Shown here piece by piece: positions 1-6,505 of a stretch of DNA of 64,000 nucleotides. Origin of the DNA: an uncultured Pseudomonadota bacterium (GTDB lineage Bacteria; Pseudomonadota; Gammaproteobacteria; Steroidobacterales; Steroidobacteraceae); contig CAIYLH010000083.1 of assembly GCA_903927005.1 (NCBI GenBank), forward strand, positions 1 to 64,000, given 5' to 3'. Positions within the stretch are counted from its first letter, which is position 1. Each line of letters begins with the position of its first letter. A program made the position numbers and the translations under genes. Below the pieces are notes generated by a model. It made no database searches and was not told the origin of the DNA. It saw nothing but the letters and a program-made list of their open reading frames with translations.

Positions 1-1
1 C

Positions 2-97
2 TCCGAGACAGCCTCTGAAGCCTGGAACCCGGAGATGTTGGGCATGAAACCCTTCGGAACTGCGGCCATGAGAGGTACCACCTGCACATTAAACTAA
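2..97 (+). other. Open tail of an unidentified reading frame at the window edge
   Basis: A frame open from the window start runs about 31 codons and ends with TAA at 95-97. It could be the 3' end of a gene starting outside the window, but I recognise no family and codon use is not decisive. The rest of 98-131 shows nothing identifiable. It may simply be non-coding. Confidence 0.12.
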
Positions 98-131
98 TGT
101 CGACAGATGTCTCAGGTCACATTGGCACGGG

Positions 132-209
132 GGGCTTTCATGAATTTTTGCAGACATTACGGGCCAACTTCTTCACGGCGATCCGCGCCGGGAGCAGGAA
201 CGGATTAAA
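132..209 (+). pseudogene. 3' remnant of a TumE-type toxin gene
   Basis: This stretch matches, with a few substitutions and small indels, the last third of the intact TumE toxin gene at 3346-3633 (compare 3561-3636). The 5' two thirds of the gene are absent and the sequence to the left is unrelated. It leads directly into the matching TumA remnant, so the whole is one decayed duplicate of the TumE-TumA operon rather than two independent fragments. Confidence 0.7.
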
Positions 210-470
210 ACGGTCACGATTGGTGTCAGCTCATTGAAAGACCCGGAGCAGCGCTTGGCCGATGCATTCAAGGGGAAAAGGCGCGGCGCCAGAATTTCCT
301 TCGCATCCGAAGAGCTTCTTTGGAAAGTGCTGACTTCCAAACGCTGGGCCCTGCTTCGAGTGATGGCAGGCTAGGGCACGCCCGGCAGCCGTGAGATCGC
401 GCGGCGACTCGGACGTGATGCGCGCGCAGTACATAGCGACGTCCAGCTTCTCCTGAAGACCGGACTGCCG
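204..470 (+). pseudogene. Decayed TumA-type HTH antitoxin
   Basis: This is a second copy of the TumA antitoxin at 3630-3971, about nine in ten bases identical by eye over the first 220 bases. Three lesions are visible. The start codon is ATT (204-206) where the intact copy has ATG. A CAG codon has become TAG (372-374), truncating the frame at codon 57 just before the helix-turn-helix. Similarity is lost after about 470, before the C-terminus. It sits about 130 bp upstream of vapB. A functional product is unlikely. Confidence 0.8.
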
Positions 471-547
471 CCGCTCACTACGGGATGGCCTCCCGGCCCC
501 GCTGCTGCACCGCAGGAGCCGCCGAACCCGTTTGCGCCGGCGGCGCT

Positions 548-576
548 TTGACGCGCCGGCAGCGCGGACTTACTAT
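548..576 (+). promoter_or_regulatory. vapBC promoter
   Basis: A TTGACG hexamer (548-553) and a TACTAT hexamer (571-576) are separated by 17 bp and lie 23 bp upstream of the vapB start. The -35 matches the sigma-70 consensus at five of six positions and the -10 at four of six. Confidence 0.55.
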
Positions 577-599
577 TCTCAGATCGATCGGGGAAATGT

Positions 600-806
600 A
601 TGAGCATCGTCACCGTCTCGTCAAAATGCCAGATCGTCATCCCGCGGGCGCTGCGTGAGGCGCTCGGGATCCAGCCCGGCGATCGCCTCGAGGCCATCCC
701 CTATCACGGCCATATCGCACTCGTCCCGGTACGGCCGATGAAGTCGATGCGCGGATTTCTGCGAGGCATCGACACGGAAGTGGAGCGGGACGACGACCGC
801 ACGTGA
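600..806 (+). CDS. vapB: VapB-like antitoxin, AbrB/MazE/SpoVT fold
   Basis: A 68-residue protein with a swapped-hairpin AbrB-type DNA-binding domain in its first 45 residues, carrying the typical segment VSSKCQIVIPRALREALGI (residues 6-24) and then QPGDRLEAI. Members of this family bind and neutralise a PIN-domain toxin through the C-terminal tail and repress their own promoter. The tail here is acidic (DTEVERDDD), as expected for toxin contact. The stop codon overlaps the vapC start in a GTGA arrangement, so the pair is probably translationally coupled. A promoter is visible at 548-576. Confidence 0.88.
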   Translation: MSIVTVSSKCQIVIPRALREALGIQPGDRLEAIPYHGHIALVPVRPMKSMRGFLRGIDTEVERDDDRT

Positions 807-1276
807 ACGTCGTCGACTCGTCAGCTTGGCTCGAATACTTCGCCGACGGCCCGAACGCCGCGACGTTCGCGCGCCCGATCGAGGCGGTCGCCAAGCTCGT
901 CGTCCCAACGCTCTCCCTCTACGAGGTGTTCAAGCGTGTCTTCGTGCTGCGCGGAGAGCGCGCCGGGCTCGAGGCCGCGGCAATGATGCGGCAGGGCATG
1001 CAGGCGAATCTCACCGATTCGATCGCGCTTGAAGCGGCCCGCCTGTCGCTGGAGCACCGGCTGCCGATGGCGGACAGCGTGATCCTGGCCACGGCCCGGG
1101 CACATGGTGCGACACTCTGGACGCAGGACGCGGACTTCGCCGACATCGCCGGCGTGCGCTACGTCGCGAAGGGCACGCCCCGCGTCAATGAGCCTGGCAC
1201 TCCGCCGTACGCCGGTCGAACGGCGCCGCGGCCACGCACGCAGTCGCCGAAGCGCACGCCGCGGCCACGTTCCTGA
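803..1276 (+). CDS. vapC: VapC-like PIN-domain ribonuclease toxin with a C-terminal extension
   Basis: A 157-residue PIN-domain protein starting at GTG 803, inside the vapB stop. The acidic residues of the Mg2+ site are in place: D5 (NVVDSSAW), E41 (LYEVFK), D91 (MADSVI) and D109 with D111 (TQDADF). VapC toxins are RNases that commonly cut tRNA or rRNA, and the catalytic site looks intact. The PIN fold should end near residue 130. The remaining 27 or so residues are rich in Pro, Arg and Thr, which is unusual and may reflect loss of an original stop codon. With VapB directly upstream, the pair looks functional. Confidence 0.87.
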   Translation: MNVVDSSAWLEYFADGPNAATFARPIEAVAKLVVPTLSLYEVFKRVFVLRGERAGLEAAAMMRQGMQANLTDSIALEAARLSLEHRLPMADSVILATARAHGATLWTQDADFADIAGVRYVAKGTPRVNEPGTPPYAGRTAPRPRTQSPKRTPRPRS

Positions 1277-1293
1277 ACCGGCGCGGCGCCGCG

Positions 1294-2172
1294 TCAGTAC
1301 GCCGTGCGGCTGGGCCAGGTCGCGACGATGCCGCTGCCGACGATGAGCGCGATGCCGAACCACGTTGCCGGCGTCGGCACGACCCCGAACATCAGCGCGC
1401 CTGCGATCACGGCGCCGACGATCTCGGTATAGCCGAGCGGCGCGAGCTGCGAGGAGAGGGCGTGGCGATGCGCGGCGACGATGCCGTAGTGACCGATCGC
1501 GGCGATGAGCCCGATTGCGACGAGCAGCCACAGATCGGTAGCGGACGGGACGGTGAACACGGCCGGCACGACGACCGAGTAGCCGATGGCGCCGATCAGC
1601 GCCGACAGCGCCGTGGTCACGAGCGGCGAGGACTCGTCGGCGAGCCGGCGGGTCGCGATCATCGACAGCGGGTAGAGGACGGCGGATCCCAGCGCGAACA
1701 CCGCACCATCCGCGAGGCCGTGGAACGTCGGACGCACGACGATCAAGGCGCCGACGAACCCGCACGCGACCATCGACCACTGCCGCGCGGTCGGCCGCTC
1801 ACCGAGCACCAGCGCCGTGATCGGCAGCAGGATCGCTGGATAACACAGGAAGATCGCCATCGCGTCGGCCACCGGCATGCGCGACACCGCCATGAAGAAG
1901 CAGCCGGAGGCGAGGCACATGCACAGGCCGCGCGCGAGCTGCCACCCGGGGTGGCGGGTGCGCAGGCCCTGCCAGCCGTCGCGCAGCAGCGCCAGCGGCA
2001 CCACCGCGAGCGCATAGACGATGTGCCGTGCCCAGACGATCTCGATCACCGGCAGGCGGGTCGACAGCAGCTTCGCGATCGCATCCATCAGCGGCAGGAA
2101 CGCGAGCGCTGCGATGAAGATCAGGTAGCCGCGACGGACGTTCAGCTGGCCAGGACGGTGCACCGTGATCAC
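1294..2172 (-). CDS. DMT-superfamily (EamA) inner-membrane transporter
   Basis: A 292-residue very hydrophobic protein with about ten predicted membrane segments arranged as two EamA repeats, the usual size for a drug/metabolite transporter. Short motifs such as DAIAKLL near residue 30 and EIVWAR near 45 fit the RhaT/EamA group. The substrate cannot be read from sequence. The frame begins at GTG 2172 after an N-terminal stretch without membrane character, so an in-frame start nearer the first helix is possible. Its 3' end lies 17 bp from the vapC stop (convergent), and its 5' end faces the first tRNA-Lys fragment. Confidence 0.8.
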   Translation of the reverse strand: MITVHRPGQLNVRRGYLIFIAALAFLPLMDAIAKLLSTRLPVIEIVWARHIVYALAVVPLALLRDGWQGLRTRHPGWQLARGLCMCLASGCFFMAVSRMPVADAMAIFLCYPAILLPITALVLGERPTARQWSMVACGFVGALIVVRPTFHGLADGAVFALGSAVLYPLSMIATRRLADESSPLVTTALSALIGAIGYSVVVPAVFTVPSATDLWLLVAIGLIAAIGHYGIVAAHRHALSSQLAPLGYTEIVGAVIAGALMFGVVPTPATWFGIALIVGSGIVATWPSRTAY

Positions 2173-2279
2173 TCCGGAACTGCGCGAGTCATGAACCGGC
2201 GACGCCTGAGGAACGACGATGCCAGGTGGACGGACGCCGCGTCGGCCGCAATGGGCTCAGCAACGATGCGTCGGTAGGA

Positions 2280-2328
2280 AATTGGTGGCCGTGTAGGGAT
2301 CGAACTTTCGAACAATTGATTAAGAGTC
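2280..2328 (-). repeat. att-like tRNA-Lys 3'-half copy 1
   Basis: A 49-bp copy of the tRNA-Lys segment running from the anticodon loop to the CCA end (compare 4891-4940). It has one base missing in the acceptor region (GGTGGCC rather than GGTGGGCC) and a few substitutions in the T-stem region. The 5' half of the tRNA is absent, so it cannot form a tRNA. Copy 3 has the same single-base deletion. Confidence 0.85.
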
Positions 2329-2404
2329 GGGAGTAGTTTTTTAATCTTTTTATTTACAGCAACTTACACGCGCGAATCGCCGGTGTATAGCAAAGTGTGT
2401 GAGC
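2329..2404. repeat. Element arm next to att copy 1
   Basis: The sequence following the tRNA fragment resembles that following copy 2. A T-rich stretch comes first, then a 42-bp block (2363-2404) that matches 3201-3242 at about 36 of 42 positions. This sits where the 5' half of the tRNA would be, so it is probably the conserved end of the integrated element. Confidence 0.6.
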
Positions 2405-2405
2405 C

Positions 2406-2708
2406 CTAGGCGGTTTCAGCGACGAGGCGCACACCGAGCGCCGCACAGACCCGACTCACAGTGTCAAATCGCGGCTGCGCACCGGGCCGCAGCGCTTTGT
2501 AAAGCGCTTCCCGCGCCAGGCCGGTCGCATCGGCGATCTCACTCATGCCGCGAGCTCGCGCAATATCACCGAGCGCCGCGGCAAGCAGAGATCCATCTTT
2601 TTCAGCCAACACTAGCGTGAGGTACTCGGCGATTGCCTGATCGCTGTCGAGGTATTCCGCCGCGTCGAATTCCGGGAGAGCCTTTGCCTTAACAATCTTG
2701 CGCTTCAT
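2406..2708 (-). CDS. Antitoxin of a HigA-like addiction module
   Basis: A 100-residue protein of the putative addiction-module antidote family (Xre-type helix-turn-helix). The HTH covers roughly residues 55-95, including MSEIADATGL and a recognition-helix region LYKAL. The N-terminal half, with ALPEFDAAEYL, is typical of this family. I chose ATG 2706-2708 because a GGGAG ribosome-binding site lies just upstream and the frame begins there with the family N-terminus. The frame stays open upstream only because the toxin gene before it is frameshifted into it. The antitoxin looks intact although its toxin is broken. Confidence 0.85.
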   Translation of the reverse strand: MKRKIVKAKALPEFDAAEYLDSDQAIAEYLTLVLAEKDGSLLAAALGDIARARGMSEIADATGLAREALYKALRPGAQPRFDTVSRVCAALGVRLVAETA

Positions 2709-2710
2709 AG

Positions 2711-3008
2711 TTACTCCCACGAAAGATGCTCTGCACGCCTGTGAGCCGCAGCAATGTCTCTGGCCTGCGACGATTTTGCACCGCCACCCAGCAGCACGAC
2801 GATGTGGCCGTCCCGCGTGGTGAAATTCATCCGCCAGCCCGCTCCAGAATGCTCGCATTTCAGAGACGCCGTGGCCCACCGACTTCACGTCACCGAGATT
2901 GCCGAGGGCGGCCTGACGAAGCCGAACCACCAGGCGCCGCTGTACGGTCTTGTCCGCAAGGCCTTTGAGCCAAGCGTCGAACTCCGGCAACCTGCGGATG
3001 GAGTACAC
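2711..3008 (-). pseudogene. Frameshifted HigB/RelE-type toxin
   Basis: The frame starting at GTG 3006-3008 encodes the usual N-terminus of this toxin family (SIRRLPEFDAWLKGL) for about 52 codons, through GVSEMR. The rest of the toxin continues in another frame, through GWRMNFTTRDGH and LLGGGAKSSQ, to a TAA at 2711-2713 just before the antitoxin. A single net one-base insertion (or two-base loss) near 2850-2854 explains the break. If real rather than an assembly error, it inactivates the RNase toxin while leaving the rest of the gene well preserved, which implies recent decay. Confidence 0.82.
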
Positions 3009-3014
3009 GCCGGC

Positions 3015-3044
3015 ATTGTAATCAATCGATTACATTTACGGCAA
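3015..3044 (-). promoter_or_regulatory. Promoter with embedded operator for the 2406-3008 TA operon
   Basis: Read on the minus strand, TTGCCG (3039-3044) and TACAAT (3015-3020) are spaced 18 bp. Between and across them lies a perfect inverted repeat TGTAATC-N4-GATTACA (3017-3034), placed to occlude the -10. This is the expected layout for autorepression by the HTH antitoxin. The -10 is only 6 bp from the GTG start of the toxin, so the transcript may be leaderless or nearly so. Confidence 0.6.
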
Positions 3045-3122
3045 CAGAAATGCCCGACCGCACCCTGAACGAGTCATTAAGACTCGCTCAGCGCGCTCGT
3101 TCATGAGGAACCTTAGGAATCA

Positions 3123-3166
3123 GTGGGCCGTGTAGGGATCGAACCTACGACCAATTGATTAAGAGT
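3123..3166 (-). repeat. att-like tRNA-Lys 3'-half copy 2
   Basis: A 44-bp segment identical to the tRNA-Lys gene from the anticodon loop into the acceptor stem (4897-4940). Identity stops abruptly at both ends, as expected of an attachment core. This is the only copy without substitutions relative to the intact tRNA, so it is probably the youngest or is kept identical by recombination. Confidence 0.88.
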
Positions 3167-3242
3167 AAAGAGCGCTTTTTTGGCTTCTTCTATTCAATGG
3201 CTTACAAGCGGGCATCGCCGGTGTGTAGCAAAGTGCGTAAGC
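3167..3242. repeat. Element arm next to att copy 2
   Basis: This is the counterpart of 2329-2404. A T-rich stretch is followed by a 42-bp block (3201-3242) with six differences from the first copy. It suggests that the same or closely related elements integrated at both sites. The remainder, up to the tumE promoter at about 3298, shows no gene. Confidence 0.6.
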
Positions 3243-3297
3243 ACGAATTCGAGCTGAGGTCGCGCTGCGCACGCACCGCCCATGATGCCCCGACCAA

Positions 3298-3346
3298 TGT
3301 TGCTTTCATTGACAACAATTTATAGGTGTTGCTACGATAAGCAACA
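3298..3346 (+). promoter_or_regulatory. tumE-tumA promoter with two inverted repeats
   Basis: TTGACA (3309-3314, full consensus) and TACGAT (3333-3338) are 18 bp apart just upstream of the tumE ATG. One inverted repeat, TGTTG-N10-CAACA (3298-3317), overlaps the -35. A second, TGTTGC-N8-GCAACA (3327-3346), encloses the -10 and reaches the start codon. The shared half-site TGTTG suggests a dimeric repressor binding twice, most simply the TumA antitoxin with or without toxin. Confidence 0.6.
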
Positions 3347-3633
3347 TGAAGGCCGACTTGATAATGCAGGAACGAATCGTCCTGACGGCCGCCAGCTTTG
3401 CTGACATTGTTGTTTGGAAACTAGCCGCTTCGCTGCCCGGTAGCCGACATCGGTTCAAGTATCGTCTCGCCTACATTGTCGAGAATTCCTGTGTCGTGCG
3501 CTTTGACAACGAAACTGGCAAGGGGGACCACAAGCACGTCGGCGCGAAGGAAGTGCCCTACGCTTTCATCGATTTGCAGACATTACGGGCCGACTTCTTC
3601 ACGGAGATCCGCGCCAGGAGCAGGAACAGATGA
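3346..3633 (+). CDS. tumE: TumE-family toxin
   Basis: A 95-residue protein of the TumE toxin family, recognised from the segment HRFKYRLAYIV, the conserved RFDNETGKGDHKH stretch and the C-terminal YAFIDLQTLRADFF. Members of this family pair with a small HTH antitoxin encoded immediately downstream. The biochemical activity is not readable from sequence. The gene overlaps tumA by ATGA. It appears full length, the only intact toxin in the three tRNA-bounded units. Base composition is visibly lower in G+C than the core genes. A decayed relative lies at 132-209. Confidence 0.82.
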   Translation: MKADLIMQERIVLTAASFADIVVWKLAASLPGSRHRFKYRLAYIVENSCVVRFDNETGKGDHKHVGAKEVPYAFIDLQTLRADFFTEIRARSRNR

Positions 3634-3971
3634 AAACCGTCACGATTGGCGTCAGCTCACTCGAGGACGCGGAACAGCGCTTGGCCGATGCGTTCAAGGG
3701 GAAAAGGCGCAGCGCCAGAATTTCCTTCGCATCCGAAGATCTTCTTTGGAAAGTGCTGACTTCCAAGCGCTGGGCCCTGCTTCGGGTAATGGCAGGACAG
3801 GGCACGCTCGGCATCCGTGAGATCGCGCGGCGACTCGGCCGTGACGCGCGCGCCGTGCATAGCGACGTCCACCTGCTGCTGAAGGCCGGACTGCTGAATC
3901 GCGCAGAGGATCGCGGTGTGGTGTTTCCGTACGACGAAATCCACGTGGATTTCGTGCTCAAGGCGGCGTGA
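3630..3971 (+). CDS. tumA: TumA-family winged-HTH antitoxin
   Basis: A 113-residue protein with a MarR/HVO_A0114-like winged helix-turn-helix in its second half. ALLRVMAGQGTLGIREIARR forms the first helices, DARAVHSDVHLLLKAGLL the recognition helix and wing, and FPYDEIHVDFVL the last strand. It should neutralise TumE and repress the promoter at 3298-3346. The start overlaps the tumE stop (ATGA). The stop codon is only 12 bp from tRNA-Lys fragment 3, so the cassette is compact. A broken paralogue is at 204-470. Confidence 0.85.
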   Translation: MKTVTIGVSSLEDAEQRLADAFKGKRRSARISFASEDLLWKVLTSKRWALLRVMAGQGTLGIREIARRLGRDARAVHSDVHLLLKAGLLNRAEDRGVVFPYDEIHVDFVLKAA

Positions 3972-3983
3972 AACACGTCGGAA

Positions 3984-4032
3984 AATTGGTGGCCGTGTAG
4001 GGATCGAACCTCTGACCAATTGATTAAGAGTC
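3984..4032 (-). repeat. att-like tRNA-Lys 3'-half copy 3
   Basis: A 49-bp copy of tRNA-Lys 4891-4940. It has the same single-base deletion as copy 1 in the acceptor region and two changes in the T-stem region. Unlike copies 1 and 2, it is not followed by the shared T-rich arm, so the element that entered here may have been of another type. Confidence 0.85.
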
Positions 4033-4177
4033 AGGACGCAAAATTTCAGCAAGTCATCGTTTGTATTGACTGTTCCGGACTAAATGGTGAATATTTTGTG
4101 GACTTTCAGGCACATAGCGCCCTGTTTTGGTAGGAGTTTCCGGGCTCTTATTCACCAGCCATTTCAGCCGCGCAGCG

Positions 4178-4206
4178 TCGCCGCAGGCTCTGCCCCCCTG
4201 CGGCGA
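4178..4206. repeat. Perfect 10-bp inverted repeat
   Basis: The arms 4178-4187 (TCGCCGCAGG) and 4197-4206 are exact reverse complements around a 9-base loop. It lies in the roughly 240-bp stretch between att copy 3 and the toxin remnant, where I find no gene. There is no T-run on either side, so a simple intrinsic terminator is doubtful. A REP-like palindrome is another possibility. Confidence 0.45.
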
Positions 4207-4273
4207 TCGGACCCTCATTTGGAGCCGCACACATCGGGGCTGGCGCCATGAAAATTTTCGCGCCTGCTAATGA

Positions 4274-4471
4274 ATCGCGACACGAAAGCTCGGGCAACTC
4301 GACGCTGCGAATACGCTTGAGTTCTTACGCTCGCCGCCAGGCAACCGACTGGAGGCACTAAAGGGCGCACGTAAAGGACAGTTCAGCATCCGGATCAATG
4401 ACCAGTTCCGCCTTTGCTTTCGCTGGACGGATGAGGGACCGACGGACGTTGAAGTCGTGGACTATCACTAA
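4274..4471 (+). pseudogene. 5'-truncated HigB/RelE-type toxin
   Basis: From 4274 the frame encodes the C-terminal two thirds of a HigB toxin: [34 protein letters not shown] and the terminal VVDYH, ending at TAA 4469-4471. The usual N-terminal 30 residues are missing. An in-frame TGA (4271-4273) precedes the remnant and there is no start codon for more than 50 codons, so it cannot be made. The conserved distance to higA (11 bp) shows it was the partner of that antitoxin. Confidence 0.8.
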
Positions 4472-4482
4472 GGGTAGCGAAG

Positions 4483-4782
4483 ATGTTTAAGAACGGGATG
4501 AGACCTATTCACCCTGGCGAGGTGCTTCGAGAGGATTTTCTCAAGCCACTCGGCATGAGCGCCAACGCGCTGGCGAAGGCGCTCAGCGTACCCGCCCCCA
4601 GGATCAACGAAGTCATTCGCGAGCGACGCGGCGTTTCTGCCGATACGGCCATGCGGTTGGCTCGATATTTCGGCGGCGATGCGCGCTCGTGGCTGAATCT
4701 TCAGACTGCCTACGACCTGCGTGTCGCGGAAATCAGCAACGCCAAGCGCATTGCTCGTGAGGTTTCGCCTGTGGCTGCCTAG
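4483..4782 (+). CDS. higA: HigA-family antitoxin
   Basis: A 99-residue protein starting MFKNGMRPIHPGEVLREDF, the standard HigA N-terminus. An Xre-type HTH follows (SANALAKAL, then PRINEVIRERRGVSADTAMRLARYF). HigA binds HigB and represses the operon. An AGGG ribosome-binding site precedes the ATG. The toxin upstream is truncated, so this antitoxin is an orphan. It could still cross-neutralise related toxins or act as a repressor. A palindrome at 4804-4820 lies just downstream, without a clear T-run. Confidence 0.9.
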   Translation: MFKNGMRPIHPGEVLREDFLKPLGMSANALAKALSVPAPRINEVIRERRGVSADTAMRLARYFGGDARSWLNLQTAYDLRVAEISNAKRIAREVSPVAA

Positions 4783-4890
4783 CCGAGGAAGTCAGCCCGA
4801 CGCGCCGAGTTCAACTCGGCTAAAAACATCACGGGCAGGCCTGCTGAGGATCGTCGTGAGTGCGAATCCGATAAGGCGCTGGCGTTTGGA

Positions 4891-4969
<79 letters not shown>

Positions 4970-5112
4970 AATCTCTACATTCTAACCTGCGATGCGCCGC
5001 GGTTCTACACCTAACGACTCATCACTCTCCAGATTCGTGTCACCAGAGCGACACTCACCACTGCGTCTTCGCAGTCTGGCGATCGGCGCGAACGCTTATC
5101 GCAAGGAAGGGA

Positions 5113-5189
5113 TGGGGTGGACGATGGGACTCGAACCCACGACGGCCGGAATCACAATCCGGGGCTCTACCAGCTGAGCTACGCCCACC
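5113..5189 (-). tRNA. tRNA-His (anticodon GTG)
   Basis: The stem CCGGA, loop TTGTGAT and stem TCCGG give anticodon GTG. The 5' end carries the extra G at position -1, which is diagnostic for tRNA-His, pairing with the discriminator C. CCA is encoded at 5115-5113. It is third in the Pro-Arg-His-Lys operon. Confidence 0.95.
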
Positions 5190-5254
5190 ACCGAAAAAAC
5201 TTCTCACCGACATCAACTCAACTTCAACTCGACTTCGCACCCACCGCCATCGGT

Positions 5255-5331
5255 TGGCGCGCCCGACAGGATTCGAACCTGCGACCACCGACTTAGAAGG
5301 TCGGTGCTCTATCCAACTGAGCTACGGGCGC
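5255..5331 (-). tRNA. tRNA-Arg (anticodon TCT)
   Basis: The acceptor stem GCGCCCG/CGGGCGC is followed by discriminator G and encoded CCA (5257-5255). The anticodon loop CTTCTAA gives TCT, reading AGA. It is second in the tRNA operon. Confidence 0.95.
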
Positions 5332-5403
5332 TCGTGCTCCCGACTCGAGTTACCTACCGGCCCCGTGCAATACCAAGGCCCTTATACGCCTTCCAGAAAT
5401 CAA

Positions 5404-5480
<77 letters not shown>

Positions 5481-5505
5481 CCGGTCCGTATCACACGGGC
5501 GCGCA

Positions 5506-5534
5506 ATATTACGGGCACCCCCCTCCCCCGTCAA
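5506..5534 (-). promoter_or_regulatory. Promoter of the Pro-Arg-His-Lys tRNA operon
   Basis: On the minus strand, TTGACG (5529-5534) and TAATAT (5506-5511) are separated by exactly 17 bp. A GC-rich discriminator follows, as is typical of stringently controlled stable-RNA promoters. The first tRNA begins 25 bp downstream of the -10. Confidence 0.65.
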
Positions 5535-5614
5535 ACCCAGTCTGATTCCCGAGCTTGGAATCGCATGCGATAATGGTGAGTTGACTGCACAAATACAGCT
5601 CTGGGGGACCGCGA

Positions 5615-6481
5615 GTGACCGCAACACTTATTGATGGCAAGGCGATTTCCAAGGCCCTGAAGGCCGATGTCCGCGTCGCCACCGACGCGCTGGTCGCCCG
5701 CGGCGGCCGCCGGCCGGGACTTGCGGTCGTGCTGGTGGGCAGCGACCCGGCCTCCGGCATCTACGTCAAGAACAAGCGCATCGCCTGCGAAGAAACCGGC
5801 ATCCACTCGGTGTCCCACGACCTGCCGGCGAGCACCTCCGAGGCGGACCTGCTCAGCCTGATCGACAGCCTGAACGCGGACCCTGCGATCGACGGCATCC
5901 TGGTACAGGCGCCGCTGCCCAAGCACATCTCGGACCACGCGGTGATCGAGCGCATCGATCCGTCCAAGGACGTCGACGGCTTTCACCCCTACAACGTCGG
6001 CCGACTCGCCATCCGCCAGCCGCTGATGCGCCCGTGCACGCCGTATGGCGTGATGATCATGCTGCAGAAGATGGGCCTGGAAGTGCGCGGCAAGGACGCG
6101 GTCGTGGTCGGCCAGTCGAACATCGTCGGCCGGCCGATGGCGCTGGAGCTGCTGATGGCGCAGGCCACCATCACCGTCTGCCACAGCAAGACGCGTGATC
6201 TCAAGGGCGAGGTGGGCCGCGCCGAGGTGCTGGTGGTCGGCACCGGCAAGCCGAACATGATCCCGGGCGAGTGGATTCGTGAAGGCGCGATCGTGATCGA
6301 CGTTGGCATCAACCGCATGCCGGACGGCAAGATCTGCGGCGATGTGCACTTCGCCAGCGCCGTCGAGCGCGCCGGCTACATCACGCCGGTGCCGGGCGGC
6401 GTCGGCCCGATGACCATCGCGGCGCTGATGCAGAACACGCTCGAGAGCGCGCTGGCGCGGCAGGGACTCAAGGGCGCCTGA
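5615..6481 (+). CDS. folD: Bifunctional methylenetetrahydrofolate dehydrogenase/cyclohydrolase
   Basis: 288 residues, normal FolD length. The protein converts 5,10-methylene-THF to 10-formyl-THF with NADP+ in the cytoplasm. Conserved segments include [14 protein letters not shown] (catalytic Lys near residue 54), PLPKHI, the [14 protein letters not shown] signature, [12 protein letters not shown] in the Rossmann domain and [13 protein letters not shown] near the C-terminus. The start is GTG 5615, preceded by a GGGGGA ribosome-binding site. It diverges from the tRNA operon. A GATAAT hexamer at 5569-5574 could be its -10. Confidence 0.96.
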   Translation: MTATLIDGKAISKALKADVRVATDALVARGGRRPGLAVVLVGSDPASGIYVKNKRIACEETGIHSVSHDLPASTSEADLLSLIDSLNADPAIDGILVQAPLPKHISDHAVIERIDPSKDVDGFHPYNVGRLAIRQPLMRPCTPYGVMIMLQKMGLEVRGKDAVVVGQSNIVGRPMALELLMAQATITVCHSKTRDLKGEVGRAEVLVVGTGKPNMIPGEWIREGAIVIDVGINRMPDGKICGDVHFASAVERAGYITPVPGGVGPMTIAALMQNTLESALARQGLKGA

Positions 6482-6492
6482 CGGCGCCCTTG
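6469..6492. terminator. Hairpin between convergent folD and cysS
   Basis: A perfect 10-bp inverted repeat (6469-6478 and 6483-6492) with a TGAC loop that contains the folD stop codon. It lies between two convergent genes and could stop transcription from both sides. There is no U-rich tract. Confidence 0.45.
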
Positions 6493-6505
6493 CCCGGCGC
6501 TATTC

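Noticed and set aside
2280-4032. tRNA-like fragments as additional tRNA-Lys genes
   Set aside because: All three lack the 5' half (acceptor 5' strand, D-arm, part of the anticodon arm), so they cannot fold into a tRNA.
4804-4820. Palindrome after higA as an intrinsic terminator
   Set aside because: The arms are good but the loop is a single central base in a full palindrome. What follows on plus is TAAAAAC rather than a T-run, so termination is not supported.
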